A DNA stretch of 64,000 bases from Myxococcus sp046520405 (GCA_046520405.1 JBKGHI010000001.1:1-64000), one strand, 5' to 3'; shown: positions 26,974 through 35,783, counted from the stretch's first letter. Notes: generated by a model not told the origin, from the sequence alone. A program made the numbers and translations.

Positions 26974-28095
26974 ATGGGTCTTCAGGTGCGAGCGGCGTTG
27001 CTGCATGCGGTGAATGGTCCTTTCGTCGTTGATGAAGTCGAGCTGGAGCCGCCTGGGGCTGGCGAGCTCAAGGTTCGGGTGACGGCCAGTGGCATCTGCC
27101 ACACGGACCTGACCTACCGGGCGGGGGCGGCCCGTTTCCCGCTCCCCGCGGTGCTGGGCCACGAGGGCGCCGGGGTGGTGGAGGCCGTTGGGGAAGGCGT
27201 GACGGACTTCGGGCCCGGTGACGCCGTGGTGCTCAGCTACTTCTCCTGCCGGGCCTGCCACGCCTGTGAGCGGGGCCACCCCGCGTACTGCCACCGGGCC
27301 GCTGCGGGGAATCTGTCAGGTGCCCGGGTGGACGGGACGTTCCCCATGCGGTGGCGTGGCCAGCCCGTGCGCTCCAGCTTCTTCCACCAGTCGTCATTCG
27401 CCACCCATGTGCTCGCGCACCAGCACAACGCGGTGAAGGTGGACGCGGCCGCGCCGCTCGCGCTGTTCGCCCCGCTGGGCTGTGGGTTCCAGACGGGGGC
27501 GGGCGCGGTGCTGGAGGCCTTCCGGCTCGAAGCAGGGCAGCAGCTCGCCGTCTTCGGGGCAGGGGCTGTCGGGCTCGCGGCCATCATGGCGGCGCACGTG
27601 TCGGGCGCGGCGCGCATCCTCGCGGTGGACGTCAGCGAGGCCCGGCTGGAGCTGGCGCGCGAGCTGGGCGCCACCGACACCTTCCTCGCGAGCGAGCCCG
27701 ACCTCACGAAGACGTTGCTGAAGCGCACCCGGGGCGGCGTGGACTTCGCGCTGGAGTGTGTCGGCTCGCCCCAGGTGCTGCGGCAGGCCTTCGACGTGAC
27801 GCGGCCCCTGGGGATGTGTGGCCTCCTGGGCCTGCCCTCCCGCGACGCGGCGGAAGTCACCCTGCCGATGATGGCGCTGCTGTCGGGAAAGCGGCTGGTG
27901 GGCATCCTCGAAGGGGACGCGGACCCGAAGACCTTCATCCCGAAGCTGATTGGGTTGCACGCGCAAGGGCGCTTCCCCGTGGAGAAGCTGAGCCGGCCCT
28001 ACGCCTTCGAGAACATCAATGACGCGGTCCACGACATGGAGGCACGCACGGTCATCAAGCCCGTGCTGCTCATGAACAGGAGTGAGGGAACATGA
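26974..28095 (+). CDS. zinc-dependent alcohol dehydrogenase (aryl/benzyl alcohol type)
   Basis: A 373-residue MDR enzyme. ASGICHTDLTY has the first catalytic zinc Cys, GHEGAG the His-Glu pair and CGFQTGAGAV the third ligand. The structural zinc lobe is complete (CRACHACERGHPAYC, four Cys). The nucleotide motif is GAGAVG, followed by an acidic residue (LAVDVSE) that favours NAD. Length and the FQTGAGAV motif fit the benzyl/aryl-alcohol or class III group. Its stop overlaps the next start by 4 nt. Confidence 0.88.
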   Translation: MGLQVRAALLHAVNGPFVVDEVELEPPGAGELKVRVTASGICHTDLTYRAGAARFPLPAVLGHEGAGVVEAVGEGVTDFGPGDAVVLSYFSCRACHACERGHPAYCHRAAAGNLSGARVDGTFPMRWRGQPVRSSFFHQSSFATHVLAHQHNAVKVDAAAPLALFAPLGCGFQTGAGAVLEAFRLEAGQQLAVFGAGAVGLAAIMAAHVSGAARILAVDVSEARLELARELGATDTFLASEPDLTKTLLKRTRGGVDFALECVGSPQVLRQAFDVTRPLGMCGLLGLPSRDAAEVTLPMMALLSGKRLVGILEGDADPKTFIPKLIGLHAQGRFPVEKLSRPYAFENINDAVHDMEARTVIKPVLLMNRSEGT

Positions 28096-28628
28096 CGCTC
28101 GATGACGCGCTGAAGGAAGGGCGCCTGGAGAGGGACGCGGCGCTCACGCTGTTCGACAGCCTGCCCACCGTGGACCTCGCGTTCATGCGAGGCACGTGGA
28201 AGGGCTTCGAACTCCGGACGGGCCACCCGATGGACGGGATGCTCAGCGCCACGGGCTGGTACGGCAAGCAGTTCCTCGACGAGGAGCGGGTGCATCCGCT
28301 CATCTTCTTCACCGGGGACCGCGCGTCGGTGTTCCCCGTGAACCCCCGGAAGTGGCCCTCGCCCACGATTCGGGGACCCGTGGGGCCGCACCGCGCGGAG
28401 GTGGAGACGGAGCAATTCAAGGCACGGCTGCGCATGACGGAGTACCGCGGCAAGCTCAGCGCGACGATGATTTACGACGACTGGCCCACGCTCGACGTGT
28501 TCCGCAAGGCGGACGGCAACACGCTGCTGGGGGTGATGGATGCACGGGGGATGGCGGTGCCGTACTTCTTCGTGCTGCGCCGTGACGCGGAGGCGCCCAC
28601 CGTCCAGGCTGGCGCCGCCGGCACCTGA
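28092..28628 (+). CDS. GXWXG/DUF4334 protein
   Basis: A 178-residue protein with the GXWXG motif (RGTWKGFEL) followed by GMLSATGWYGKQFLDEE and a C-terminal DUF4334-like half ending MDARGMAVPYFFVLRR. Members look like lipocalin-type beta barrels that may bind small ligands. Coupling to the dehydrogenase by ATGA suggests it handles the same substrate or product, which is inference. Confidence 0.8.
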   Translation: MTLDDALKEGRLERDAALTLFDSLPTVDLAFMRGTWKGFELRTGHPMDGMLSATGWYGKQFLDEERVHPLIFFTGDRASVFPVNPRKWPSPTIRGPVGPHRAEVETEQFKARLRMTEYRGKLSATMIYDDWPTLDVFRKADGNTLLGVMDARGMAVPYFFVLRRDAEAPTVQAGAAGT

Positions 28629-28637
28629 AGCACCGGC

Positions 28638-29363
28638 CTACGGCTCCCGGGCGTCCACGATTTCGACGTTGCGGAAGTCCTCGCAGGGTTGCTTGAAGCC
28701 CAGCACGTACTTCAGCGACCTCAGCTCCAGCGACAGCTTGGCCCAGAGCTTGCGCGGCAGGCTCGGGCCCAGGGGCTCGGGGGCCGCGAGGGTGAAGGCG
28801 TTCAGGTCGATGTAGTGCGTCGCCGTGCGGCCCATGCCCTCGAAGTCGTGCTCCAGCCCCTGGGTGAGCTGGCGGAGCTCCGGCTCGAGCCGCTGGTGCA
28901 CGACGTCCGTCATCAGGACGTACTCCGTCACGGGGACATCGTTCTTCAACATCCGGTGGACGAGGATGACGTCCACGCCCGCCAGCTCGGTGAGGTGCTT
29001 CACGCGCTGGAAGGCGACTTCCCCGGCGTGGGCCACGAACTTGAGCGTCAGGGCGCTGACCTGCATGCAGCCGTCGCACTTGCACATCCGGTCGACGACG
29101 AACTGCTCCCGCCGGGAGAGGAAGGCGCGGCGGATGTCCGCGACCTGCCGGGCAAAGGCTGGGAAGTCGGTGCCCACGGCATAGAAGAACGCCGCGTCCC
29201 CTTCGAGCTTGGCGAGCTTGAGTGGCCCCGAGGCGTCGATGACGGCCTCGAGCAATTGCGCCACCGTCTCCTGCGCGTGCGCGAGGCTGAAGCGGTGGTG
29301 ACTCATGAAGCGGGTGTACCCGCCGATATCCGCGATGAGCAGCAGCGCCTTCTCTATCGCCAT
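28638..29363 (-). CDS. DUF2652/nucleotidyl-cyclase-like protein
   Basis: A 241-residue cytoplasmic protein. LLIADIGGYTRFMSHH matches the start of class III nucleotidyl cyclase domains including the metal-binding Asp; GDAAFFYAVG matches the second conserved segment. A Cys pair (MCKCDGC) is inserted in the middle. The second half (LGPSLPRKLWAKLSLELRS) is like the DUF2652 tail. The second metal Asp is present in GDA, but the substrate-specifying residues cannot be read with certainty, so activity is uncertain. Divergent from the histidine kinase gene. Confidence 0.72.
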   Translation of the reverse strand: MAIEKALLLIADIGGYTRFMSHHRFSLAHAQETVAQLLEAVIDASGPLKLAKLEGDAAFFYAVGTDFPAFARQVADIRRAFLSRREQFVVDRMCKCDGCMQVSALTLKFVAHAGEVAFQRVKHLTELAGVDVILVHRMLKNDVPVTEYVLMTDVVHQRLEPELRQLTQGLEHDFEGMGRTATHYIDLNAFTLAAPEPLGPSLPRKLWAKLSLELRSLKYVLGFKQPCEDFRNVEIVDAREP

Positions 29364-29414
29364 GCGGCGGCCACCCTAACACGGCGTTCGGGGGCTGGCG
29401 CGACCATGCGCCGG

Positions 29415-29470
29415 CCCTTCACCGACGGGAAGGGGCCCTTCACCGACGGTTTCGCGCCTTCACGGATGGG
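29415..29470 (+). repeat. three direct repeats phased at about 21 bp, likely LytTR operator
   Basis: CCCTTCACCGACGG occurs exactly at 29415-29428 and 29436-29449, and a third copy CCTTCACGGATGGG at 29457-29470 matches 12 of 14 positions. Start-to-start distances are 21 and about 20 bp, two helical turns. LytTR-domain regulators bind pairs of about 9-bp direct repeats with 12-13 bp between, the same period. The reverse complement CCGTCGGTG also resembles AlgR-type sites. The array is 40 bp upstream of a LytS/LytTR operon and may autoregulate it and the divergent gene. Confidence 0.6.
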
Positions 29471-29509
29471 GCCACGAAGCCGCGCGCGCCCTGCGTTAGG
29501 CTCCGGCGC

Positions 29510-30628
29510 ATGAATCGCCGGCTGGCCTCCGCCCCCTCCTTCTGGTCCGTGCAACTCGGGGGATGGGGGCTCTACGCGCTCCTGCTCATCGTCACCTTCC
29601 TGCCCATCTCCGCCGCGGACGGCGAGATGCGCCTCGTGCTGGCGAAGGGCTCTCGGGCGGCGTACGGGCTGCTCATCACCAGCCTGATGCGGCTGTGCTA
29701 CCGGCCCCTGTTCCCGGGAACCTTCCGGCGGCAGGCGGTCTGGTCCATGGTGGCGAGCGCGGCCTTTGGATGTCTCTGGATGGCCCTGGGGGAGCTCTGG
29801 GCGACCTGGTACTACTCGGAACACTACCGCTGGATGGAGCATACCAAGAGCTACCCCCGGTACGCGTTGGACCATGCCGTCACGCTGCTGGGATGGAGCG
29901 GGCTGTACTTCGGCATCAAGCACGCCCGCGCGTGGCAGTTGGAGCGGGAACGGGCGCTGCGGGCGGACACGCTCGCGCAGGAGGCCCGGCTCGCGTCCTT
30001 GCGTCACCAGATGCACCCCCACTTCCTGTTCAACGCGCTCACCTCCGTGCGCGCCCTGATTGGGGAGGACCCCGCGCGGGCCCGGCGGATGGTGACGGAG
30101 ATGGCGGACTTCCTGCGCTTCTCCTTGCAGAAGGGGGATGCGCCCCAGGTCCCCCTGGAGGAGGAGCTCGCCAGGGTGCGCAGCTACCTGAGCATCGAAT
30201 CCGTCCGCTTCGAGGAGAAGCTGGACGTGCGCCTGTCGGTGATGCCCGGCTCCGAGACGCTCTCCGTCCCCGCGTTCCTCATCCAGCCGCTGGTGGACAA
30301 CGCGGTGAAGCATGGCATGGCCTCCGGCGTGCTGCCCGTCCGGGTGCGGGTGGACGTGACGCGGGTGCAGGACGTCCTGCGCATCCAGGTGGCCAACTCC
30401 GGGCGCTGGGCGCCCGCGACGAACGCGCCGGAGCCACGGGGGACGGGCACGGGCCTTCGCAACGTGCGCGAGCGGCTGGCGCAGCTCTTCCAGGACCGGG
30501 CACGCCTGTCATTCGAGGAGAAGGACGGCTGGGTCCACATCATCATCGACCTTCCCGCCGTGGAGTGGTCACCCATCATCACCGAGGAGTCCCATGACGT
30601 TCCCGTTGCGCGCCTTGCTGGTGGATGA
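29510..30628 (+). CDS. LytS-type sensor histidine kinase
   Basis: A 372-residue kinase with four or five N-terminal membrane segments (about 15-150) and no periplasmic sensor domain. The H-box is LRHQMHPHFLFNALTSV, with His in the HPHFLFN core, typical of the His_kinase family paired with LytTR regulators. The ATP-binding N-box is FLIQPLVDNAVKHGM and a G-box is GTGTGLRNVRERL. It overlaps the regulator gene by 35 bp. Stimulus unknown; the membrane region probably senses envelope or lipid state. Confidence 0.9.
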   Translation: MNRRLASAPSFWSVQLGGWGLYALLLIVTFLPISAADGEMRLVLAKGSRAAYGLLITSLMRLCYRPLFPGTFRRQAVWSMVASAAFGCLWMALGELWATWYYSEHYRWMEHTKSYPRYALDHAVTLLGWSGLYFGIKHARAWQLERERALRADTLAQEARLASLRHQMHPHFLFNALTSVRALIGEDPARARRMVTEMADFLRFSLQKGDAPQVPLEEELARVRSYLSIESVRFEEKLDVRLSVMPGSETLSVPAFLIQPLVDNAVKHGMASGVLPVRVRVDVTRVQDVLRIQVANSGRWAPATNAPEPRGTGTGLRNVRERLAQLFQDRARLSFEEKDGWVHIIIDLPAVEWSPIITEESHDVPVARLAGG

Positions 30629-31336
30629 TGAACGGCTGGCGAGGGCGGAGCTGCGAGAGCTGCTGTTGCCCCATCCCCAGGTGAAGGTGGTGGGCGAGGC
30701 GGATGGCGTGGCCTCCGCGCTCGCGCAAATCGAGGCGCTGCGGCCGTCGCTGCTGTTCCTGGACGTGCAGATGCCAGGGGAGGGGGGCTTCGAGCTCCTG
30801 GCCCGCCTGCCGAGTGTCCGTTCGACGTGATTTTCGTGACGGCCCATGACGCCCACGCGCTGCGGGCCTTCGAGGTCAACGCGCTGGACTACCTGCTGAA
30901 GCCGGTGCATCCAGAGCGACTCGCCCGAACGCTGACGCGGCTCTCCGCCCGGGAGCAGGGCCGCTCCGAGCCCCCCTCCGGTCCGGTCCGTCAGAAGCTC
31001 GTGGAGGGCGACATGCTGTTCCTGGAGAACGGGGCGAAGTCCCGCTTCGTGCGGGTGGACCAGACTGTCTGCCTGTGCGGAGCGGGGGATTACGCGGAGG
31101 TCGTCACGGCGGATGGCCTGCGCACGCTCTCGCCGCGCCCCTTGAAGGAGTGGGAGCAGCGGCTTCCTCCACGCACCTTCGCGCGCATCCATCGCTCCGC
31201 ACTGGTCAATCTGACCTTCGTTGAGCGTGTGGACCGGGGGCTGGGCGGAAGCGGGGAGGTCTTCTTGCGCGGCGTCCAGGAGCCGTTGCCGCTCAGCCGC
31301 AGCCACGCGGCGGTGCTGCGCGAACGGTTTGGATAG
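30594..31336 (+). CDS. LytTR-family response regulator, frameshifted near 30817-30822
   Basis: A response regulator of about 247 residues. The receiver domain starts LRALLVDDERLARAEL and has the phosphoacceptor Asp in LLFLDVQMPGEGG. After LPSV the frame ends in TGA at 30828-30830, but FDVIFVTAHDAHAL (switch Thr) and LDYLLKPVHPERL (conserved Lys) continue one frame over, followed by a LytTR domain (RFVRVDQTVCLCGAGDYAEV to FARIHRSALVNL). One missing C in GTCCGTTC (GTC CCG TTC) restores the frame. A natural split here would separate beta-4 from the rest of the receiver, so error or mutation is favoured. Confidence 0.83.
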
Positions 31337-31338
31337 CG

Positions 31339-31362
31339 CCTCCCCGCCCGACTTCGGGGAGG
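31339..31362 (+). terminator. terminator hairpin after the LytTR regulator
   Basis: CCTCCCCG and CGGGGAGG form an 8-bp GC-rich perfect stem with an 8-nt loop, three bases after the stop codon of the regulator gene. The following sequence has only short T runs, so termination strength is uncertain. Confidence 0.5.
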
Positions 31363-31485
31363 GGCGGGTGTCGTCTTCCCGTCTATCCCATCCATCAGGT
31401 CGGTTTCTGATGAAGGGTGTATTGCCAGGGATTGGTGCTCAATTCTATTCCACGCTCCCGCAACACAACCCAAGGGAGCTGGCCG

Positions 31486-33057
31486 ATGAGTGTCGTCAAG
31501 ACGCCTGAGGTATCCACACGAGAAGGCAAGGTACAGGGGCTGGTCGAAGGGCCCATTTCTGTCTTCAGGGGGATACCCTATGCAAAGCCTCCCACGGGCG
31601 CGCTCCGCTGGCGGGCGCCTGAGCGGGTCAATCCCTGGCCCAGCGTGCGTGAGGCTTTTGAATTCGGCTACTCCTCGCTGCAATCGCGGCAGGCCTGCAT
31701 CGAGGGTGGCGGCGGAGACCCCGGCGAGATGCGCGAGGATTGTCTCTACCTCAATGTGTGGACGCCGAAGGTGGACGCGGGCGCGAAGCTGCCGGTGGTG
31801 TTCTGGATTCACGGCGGGGCCTTCGTCATCGGCTCGGGCCGCGTGCCGCCCTATGACGGGATTCATCTGGCATCGCGCAACGTGGTGCTGGTGACCTTCA
31901 ACTACCGCCTGGGACACCTGGGCTTCTTCGTGCATCCGGCGCTGGAGAAGGAGAGCCCGGGTGGGCCCGCGAACTTCGGCTTGCTGGACCAGATGCTGGC
32001 GCTGGAGTGGGTGCGGGACAACATCGCGCAGTTCGGCGGCGACCCCGACAACATCACCGTGATGGGGCAGTCCGCGGGTGCCAAGAGCGTCCTGTCGCTC
32101 TACACGTCGCCGCTCGTCCGGGAGAAGAACCTCTTCCGCCGGGGCGTGGCCATGAGCGCGTACGTCCTCCAGGAGAAGTCCCTGTCCGACGCGAAGCTCG
32201 CCGGCATGGCGTTCGCTTGGCGCAACGGACTCGACCGGCTCCTGGCCACCGCGCAGGAACTGCGAGGACTGAGCCCGGAGAAGTTCTGGATGCTCCCCAC
32301 GGACACCGTGAACGCGCCCAGCCCCATCTACGGGGACTCCGTCCTGCCCGAGCCCATTCGTGAGAGCTTCGCGCGCGGCGCACAGCTCCCGCTCCCACTC
32401 ATCATTGGCAGCACGAGTGATGACTCGAGCGTGGTGTCCTCGTTCGGAATCGACCCTGGCACCATCCTGGAACGCCTGGGCGCCTTCGCCGAGGCCATCC
32501 GCCAGCTCTACCCCGACGTGGACGATGACCGGGAGATTGGCCGGCGGATGTGCCGGGACTTCGTCTTCACCGTCCTGCCTCGCATCCTGGCATCCCGTCA
32601 CGCCGAGCACGGCGCCGCCGCGTGGCGTTACTACTTCGAATACCGCACCAAGCTGCTCGCGCCCCGGCAGCGCTTGGGCGTGCCTCATGGAGGCGAGATA
32701 CCCTACTTCCTGGAGACCGCCGCGGATGTGCCGCCTTCGGGAGAGCTCTTCTCGGAGGAGGACCGCACGTTCATGCATCACCTTGTTGACTCGCTGGTCC
32801 AGTTCGCGCGGACGGGCACACCCGGGCCCGTGGCTCAGGTGACGTGGGATGGACACACCGAGACTCAAGACAGGCTGCTGAGACTGGATGTTTCACCTCG
32901 GATGGAAACGGACTTCGAGCGGACCATTCTGCAAGCCGCTGAAAACCTCATTCCCATCCTGGACAGTTTCGCCAAGCCGCCTCCGCCGAAGCTGCCGCGC
33001 GCGGCGTCGCCGTCCACGTCCGCGACTGGAAACGCGAAGCCGGAGCTCCGCCCGTAG
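31486..33057 (+). CDS. type B carboxylesterase
   Basis: A 523-residue alpha/beta hydrolase of the carboxylesterase/COesterase family. PVVFWIHGGAFVIGSG holds the oxyanion hole, GQSAGAKS the nucleophile Ser near residue 194, and VPHGGEIPYF the catalytic His; an acidic member is expected in the GSTSDDSS segment. ATG 31486 has GGGAG upstream and is preferred to an earlier start at 31417. There is no signal peptide. A long Pro/Ala/Ser tail follows the catalytic domain. Substrate unknown. Confidence 0.87.
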   Translation: MSVVKTPEVSTREGKVQGLVEGPISVFRGIPYAKPPTGALRWRAPERVNPWPSVREAFEFGYSSLQSRQACIEGGGGDPGEMREDCLYLNVWTPKVDAGAKLPVVFWIHGGAFVIGSGRVPPYDGIHLASRNVVLVTFNYRLGHLGFFVHPALEKESPGGPANFGLLDQMLALEWVRDNIAQFGGDPDNITVMGQSAGAKSVLSLYTSPLVREKNLFRRGVAMSAYVLQEKSLSDAKLAGMAFAWRNGLDRLLATAQELRGLSPEKFWMLPTDTVNAPSPIYGDSVLPEPIRESFARGAQLPLPLIIGSTSDDSSVVSSFGIDPGTILERLGAFAEAIRQLYPDVDDDREIGRRMCRDFVFTVLPRILASRHAEHGAAAWRYYFEYRTKLLAPRQRLGVPHGGEIPYFLETAADVPPSGELFSEEDRTFMHHLVDSLVQFARTGTPGPVAQVTWDGHTETQDRLLRLDVSPRMETDFERTILQAAENLIPILDSFAKPPPPKLPRAASPSTSATGNAKPELRP

Positions 33058-33357
33058 CGAGGGGTGAGGCAGACCCGGTGGTGTGTCGTTCCGCACCGCC
33101 GGGTCACGAAGTGACGCGATGTCCTCGGCTCGCGTCTTCAATGACAAGTCATCGACGCTTTGCACCCTTTCTGAGTGCGACAGGAGTGTAATCAAACAGT
33201 CATGTCGCACGGATTGTCGGAGCACCCAACATCGGTGTCGTTTGTCAGGGGTGGGGGGCTGGTAGATACGGAACGGCACGTGTTACTGTTTTTGAGTCGT
33301 GAGCCGGTATTTCAGTTTGTCACCGTTTCACGTCTCCCCCATATACCCGAGGTCTCC
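33058..33357. promoter_or_regulatory. 300-bp spacer with an 8-bp inverted repeat upstream of the protease
   Basis: The region is clearly richer in A/T than its surroundings. It holds the carboxylesterase terminator (33073-33104) and a perfect inverted repeat GTGCGACA (33175-33182) and TGTCGCAC (33203-33210), separated by 20 bp, a candidate binding site for a dimeric regulator. A T-rich tract TTACTGTTTTTGAG lies at about 33282-33295. No confident -10/-35 pair is seen. Confidence 0.4.
33073..33104 (+). terminator. terminator hairpin after the carboxylesterase gene
   Basis: ACCCGGTGGTG and CACCGCCGGGT pair at 10 of 11 positions around a 10-nt loop, 16 bp after the stop codon. There is no T-tract, so it could act as a stabilising or factor-dependent end. 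Confidence 0.45.
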
Positions 33358-34494
33358 ATGAAGTCAGTGAAGGTCATGCGGCGGTGGTCGGCGGTTGGCG
33401 CGATGTCGTTGCTGGTCGGTTGCGGTCCTGAGCTGGTTGACGAGCAGTCGGAGACCGTCACGCCGGCGACCATCGAGCAGGACATCGTTGGTGGCACTGC
33501 GACGACCATCAATGCGAACCCGTGGCAGGTGTCCCTGCGGCGCGGCGGTCACTGGTGCGGTGGCTCCATCCTCAACAAGGATTGGATCCTGACCGCGGCG
33601 CACTGCGTGGATGGCTACACGGTCAGCAGCATCGTGGCCGGCTCCACCTCGAGCTCGAGCACCAGCTCGGGCCAGACGCGCAACGTGGCGCAGGTCATCA
33701 TTCATGAGGACTACGGCTCGGCCGGCAACGACGTGGCCCTGCTCCGTCTTGCCACGTCGCTGGACCTCAATGGCACCACCGTCGCGGCCATTCCCCGCGT
33801 CTCGGCGGCGGATGCCGCGAGCGGCGCCACCAACCCGGGCGTGGTCGCGCGCGTGACGGGCTGGGGGGCCATCTACTCCAATGGTCCCTCGTCCAGCACC
33901 CTGCTCGCGGCGGACGTCAACCTGATTTCGAACACCGAGGCGCAGAGCAGCTACCCCAACGAGTACATTGGCCCGGATCAGATTGGCGCCAAGGCCCCGG
34001 GCAAGGATTCGTGCCAGGGTGACAGCGGTGGTCCGCTCACCGTCGACCACAACGGCACCCGCAAGCTCGCGGGCGTCGTGAGCTGGGGTTACGGCTGCGC
34101 CGACGCTCGCTACCCGGGCATGTACGCGCGCGTGTCGCACTTCGAGGGCTGGATCGACGCGAAGCTCAGCGGGACGAACCCGCCGCCGACCGGCACCACG
34201 CTGCTCTCCGAGACGAACCTGTCGGGTACGTCCAACTCCTGGAAGCACTTCTCCATCAGCGTCCCCGCCGGCACCTCGACCCTCACGGTGACGCAGTCGG
34301 GCGGGACGGGTGACGCGGACCTCTACGTGCGCAGCGGCTCTCAGCCCACCACGAGCAGCTACAACTGCCGGCCCTACTCGTCCGGCAACAACGAGACCTG
34401 CAACCTCCCGAACCCCGTGGCTGGTACCTGGTACGTGTCCGTTCGCGGTTACAGCTCCTACTCCGGCGTGTCCGTGACGGCGACGATTCCGTAA
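33358..34494 (+). CDS. trypsin-like secreted serine protease lipoprotein with PPC domain
   Basis: A 378-residue S1-family protease. A lipobox LVGC places lipidation at Cys22. The zymogen junction QDIVGG (41-46) is classical; the triad is H82 (TAAHC), D125 (NDVALL) and S223 (GDSGGP). D217, six residues before the Ser, gives trypsin-like Lys/Arg specificity. Residues about 270-378 form a bacterial pre-peptidase C-terminal domain (LLSETNLSGTSNSWKHFSI, DADLYVRSG), usually cleaved after export. A GAGGT site precedes ATG 33358. Likely a surface or secreted digestive enzyme. Confidence 0.92.
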   Translation: MKSVKVMRRWSAVGAMSLLVGCGPELVDEQSETVTPATIEQDIVGGTATTINANPWQVSLRRGGHWCGGSILNKDWILTAAHCVDGYTVSSIVAGSTSSSSTSSGQTRNVAQVIIHEDYGSAGNDVALLRLATSLDLNGTTVAAIPRVSAADAASGATNPGVVARVTGWGAIYSNGPSSSTLLAADVNLISNTEAQSSYPNEYIGPDQIGAKAPGKDSCQGDSGGPLTVDHNGTRKLAGVVSWGYGCADARYPGMYARVSHFEGWIDAKLSGTNPPPTGTTLLSETNLSGTSNSWKHFSISVPAGTSTLTVTQSGGTGDADLYVRSGSQPTTSSYNCRPYSSGNNETCNLPNPVAGTWYVSVRGYSSYSGVSVTATIP

Positions 34495-34518
34495 TCACGC
34501 GCCGACTCGCTGTTCAAG

Positions 34519-34552
34519 AAGCCCCCTGTCGCCCTTGGGTGACAGGGGGCTT
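34519..34552 (+). terminator. rho-independent terminator of the protease gene
   Basis: AAGCCCCCTGTC pairs perfectly with GACAGGGGGCTT (12-bp stem, 10-nt loop), about 25 bp after the stop, followed by CGCGTTTCATT. A strong terminator for the + strand. Confidence 0.8.
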
Positions 34553-34568
34553 CGCGTTTCATTGAAAC

Positions 34569-34595
34569 CCCCAGGCCCCTTGGGAGGGCCTGGGG
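34569..34595 (-). terminator. rho-independent terminator of the HhH lipoprotein gene
   Basis: CCCCAGGCCC and GGGCCTGGGG form a perfect 10-bp stem with a 7-nt loop. Read on the minus strand it is followed by GTTTCAAT, so it serves the gene ending at 34611. The two opposed terminators insulate the convergent genes. Confidence 0.75.
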
Positions 34596-34610
34596 TACAT
34601 CAACGCGGGC

Positions 34611-35642
34611 TCACTCCACCCAGTGCTGCTCCGACAGGATGCCGTAGCCGGTCACCGTGTCGACGTAGAACTTGACCTGGATGCCGCCCCAGGGGCCCTT
34701 CCCGTAGCTGATGAAGCAGCCCTTGAAGGTGCCGCCGGCGGTGCGCGCCTGGAGCTCCGCCAGGCCGTCGGCGAGGAGCGTGTCCGGCAGATCCTCGTTG
34801 CGGTCCGCGTAGCCGATGGTGCTCTCAATCTCCTGGTAGACCTCGGTGCCCGTGGCCAGGTTGGAGCGGACCGTCCAGTTCTGGCCCGCGGGGAACAGGC
34901 TGGGGTCGATGCCGAAGCAGTACGCGCTCTGGAACTCGCCGTTGCCGTGAGCGCCGTTCATCACCTCTTCGATGTCGAAGTCCTGGCTCAGGCGGGACGT
35001 CCACAGGCTCTCCTCCTGCGCGTTGATGACCGCGATGAGGGCCGTCAGGGCGTAGCCCTGCGTGGCCGCGTTGCGGAGGTTGCGCAGGGCGACCGGGCCG
35101 ACGCCGCTCACCTCGGAGATGGCCTGCGCGGACGTGAAGGGCCGCAGGTTGAGGAGGTTCGTCGCGCCGCTCCCCGCGTACGGCAGGAGGGCGTACAGCG
35201 CGCTGCTCTCAATGGTGTTGACCAGGTTGACCAGCGCCGCCGCGTCATCGGTGGAGAGGGCGAGCTCGTCCAGGATGCCGGCGCAGGTGTTGTTGATGTA
35301 ACCCAGCGTGCGGGCGCCGACTTCAATCTGCTTCAGGCGCGCCGAGCCGAGATTCTGGATGGCGGCCAGCTCCGCCAGCGTGGAGAAGGGGGCCGTGCCG
35401 CTGCGGTAGTCGACGACTCGTTGGGCGACAGCATTGGTGATGTAGCCGCTCAAGACGGACTGCGGCTGCTCATTCACGAAGGTGAGCAGGCCCTGACACT
35501 CCGGGGCCACATCGACATCCGTGGTGGTCAACGGTGCGCCCTGCTGCTCCGTGGAAGGGGAAGGCGACTCGGACTCGGCGCTGGTGGGACCACATCCGAC
35601 CAACATGCTCGCGGAGAGAAGGGCAGGAACAAGACGACGCAT
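34611..35642 (-). CDS. exported lipoprotein with helix-hairpin-helix repeats
   Basis: A 343-residue protein starting at ATG 35642 behind a strong GGAGGAG site. The lipobox MLVGC gives lipidated Cys17. Two segments have the helix-hairpin-helix pattern: STLAELAAIQNLGSARLKQI and SAQAISEVSGVGPVALRNLR, as in ComEA-like DNA-binding modules. The C-terminal 150 residues, with EEVMNGAHGNGEFQSAYC and GGTFKGCFISYGKGPWGG, form a separate domain I cannot name. An exported HhH protein suggests contact with extracellular DNA, but the repeats may serve another purpose. Confidence 0.75.
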   Translation of the reverse strand: MRRLVPALLSASMLVGCGPTSAESESPSPSTEQQGAPLTTTDVDVAPECQGLLTFVNEQPQSVLSGYITNAVAQRVVDYRSGTAPFSTLAELAAIQNLGSARLKQIEVGARTLGYINNTCAGILDELALSTDDAAALVNLVNTIESSALYALLPYAGSGATNLLNLRPFTSAQAISEVSGVGPVALRNLRNAATQGYALTALIAVINAQEESLWTSRLSQDFDIEEVMNGAHGNGEFQSAYCFGIDPSLFPAGQNWTVRSNLATGTEVYQEIESTIGYADRNEDLPDTLLADGLAELQARTAGGTFKGCFISYGKGPWGGIQVKFYVDTVTGYGILSEQHWVE

Positions 35643-35783
35643 CGAGGACTCCTCCAGAGGGTACGGCGAGGGCAGAGGCTCCATACACCAGGCCCCTGAC
35701 TCACCGAGCATCCTTGAAATGGTGAGAAGGTCGTGTTCACAAGAAAGTCATCTTCGCGCCTGTCCAATGCCGAGGTCGCACCC

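Noticed and set aside
30594..31336. two separate proteins: a receiver fragment and a free LytTR protein
   Set aside because: The split falls between beta-strands 3 and 4 of the receiver domain, and the switch Thr and conserved Lys are in the second piece; a one-base indel explains it better.
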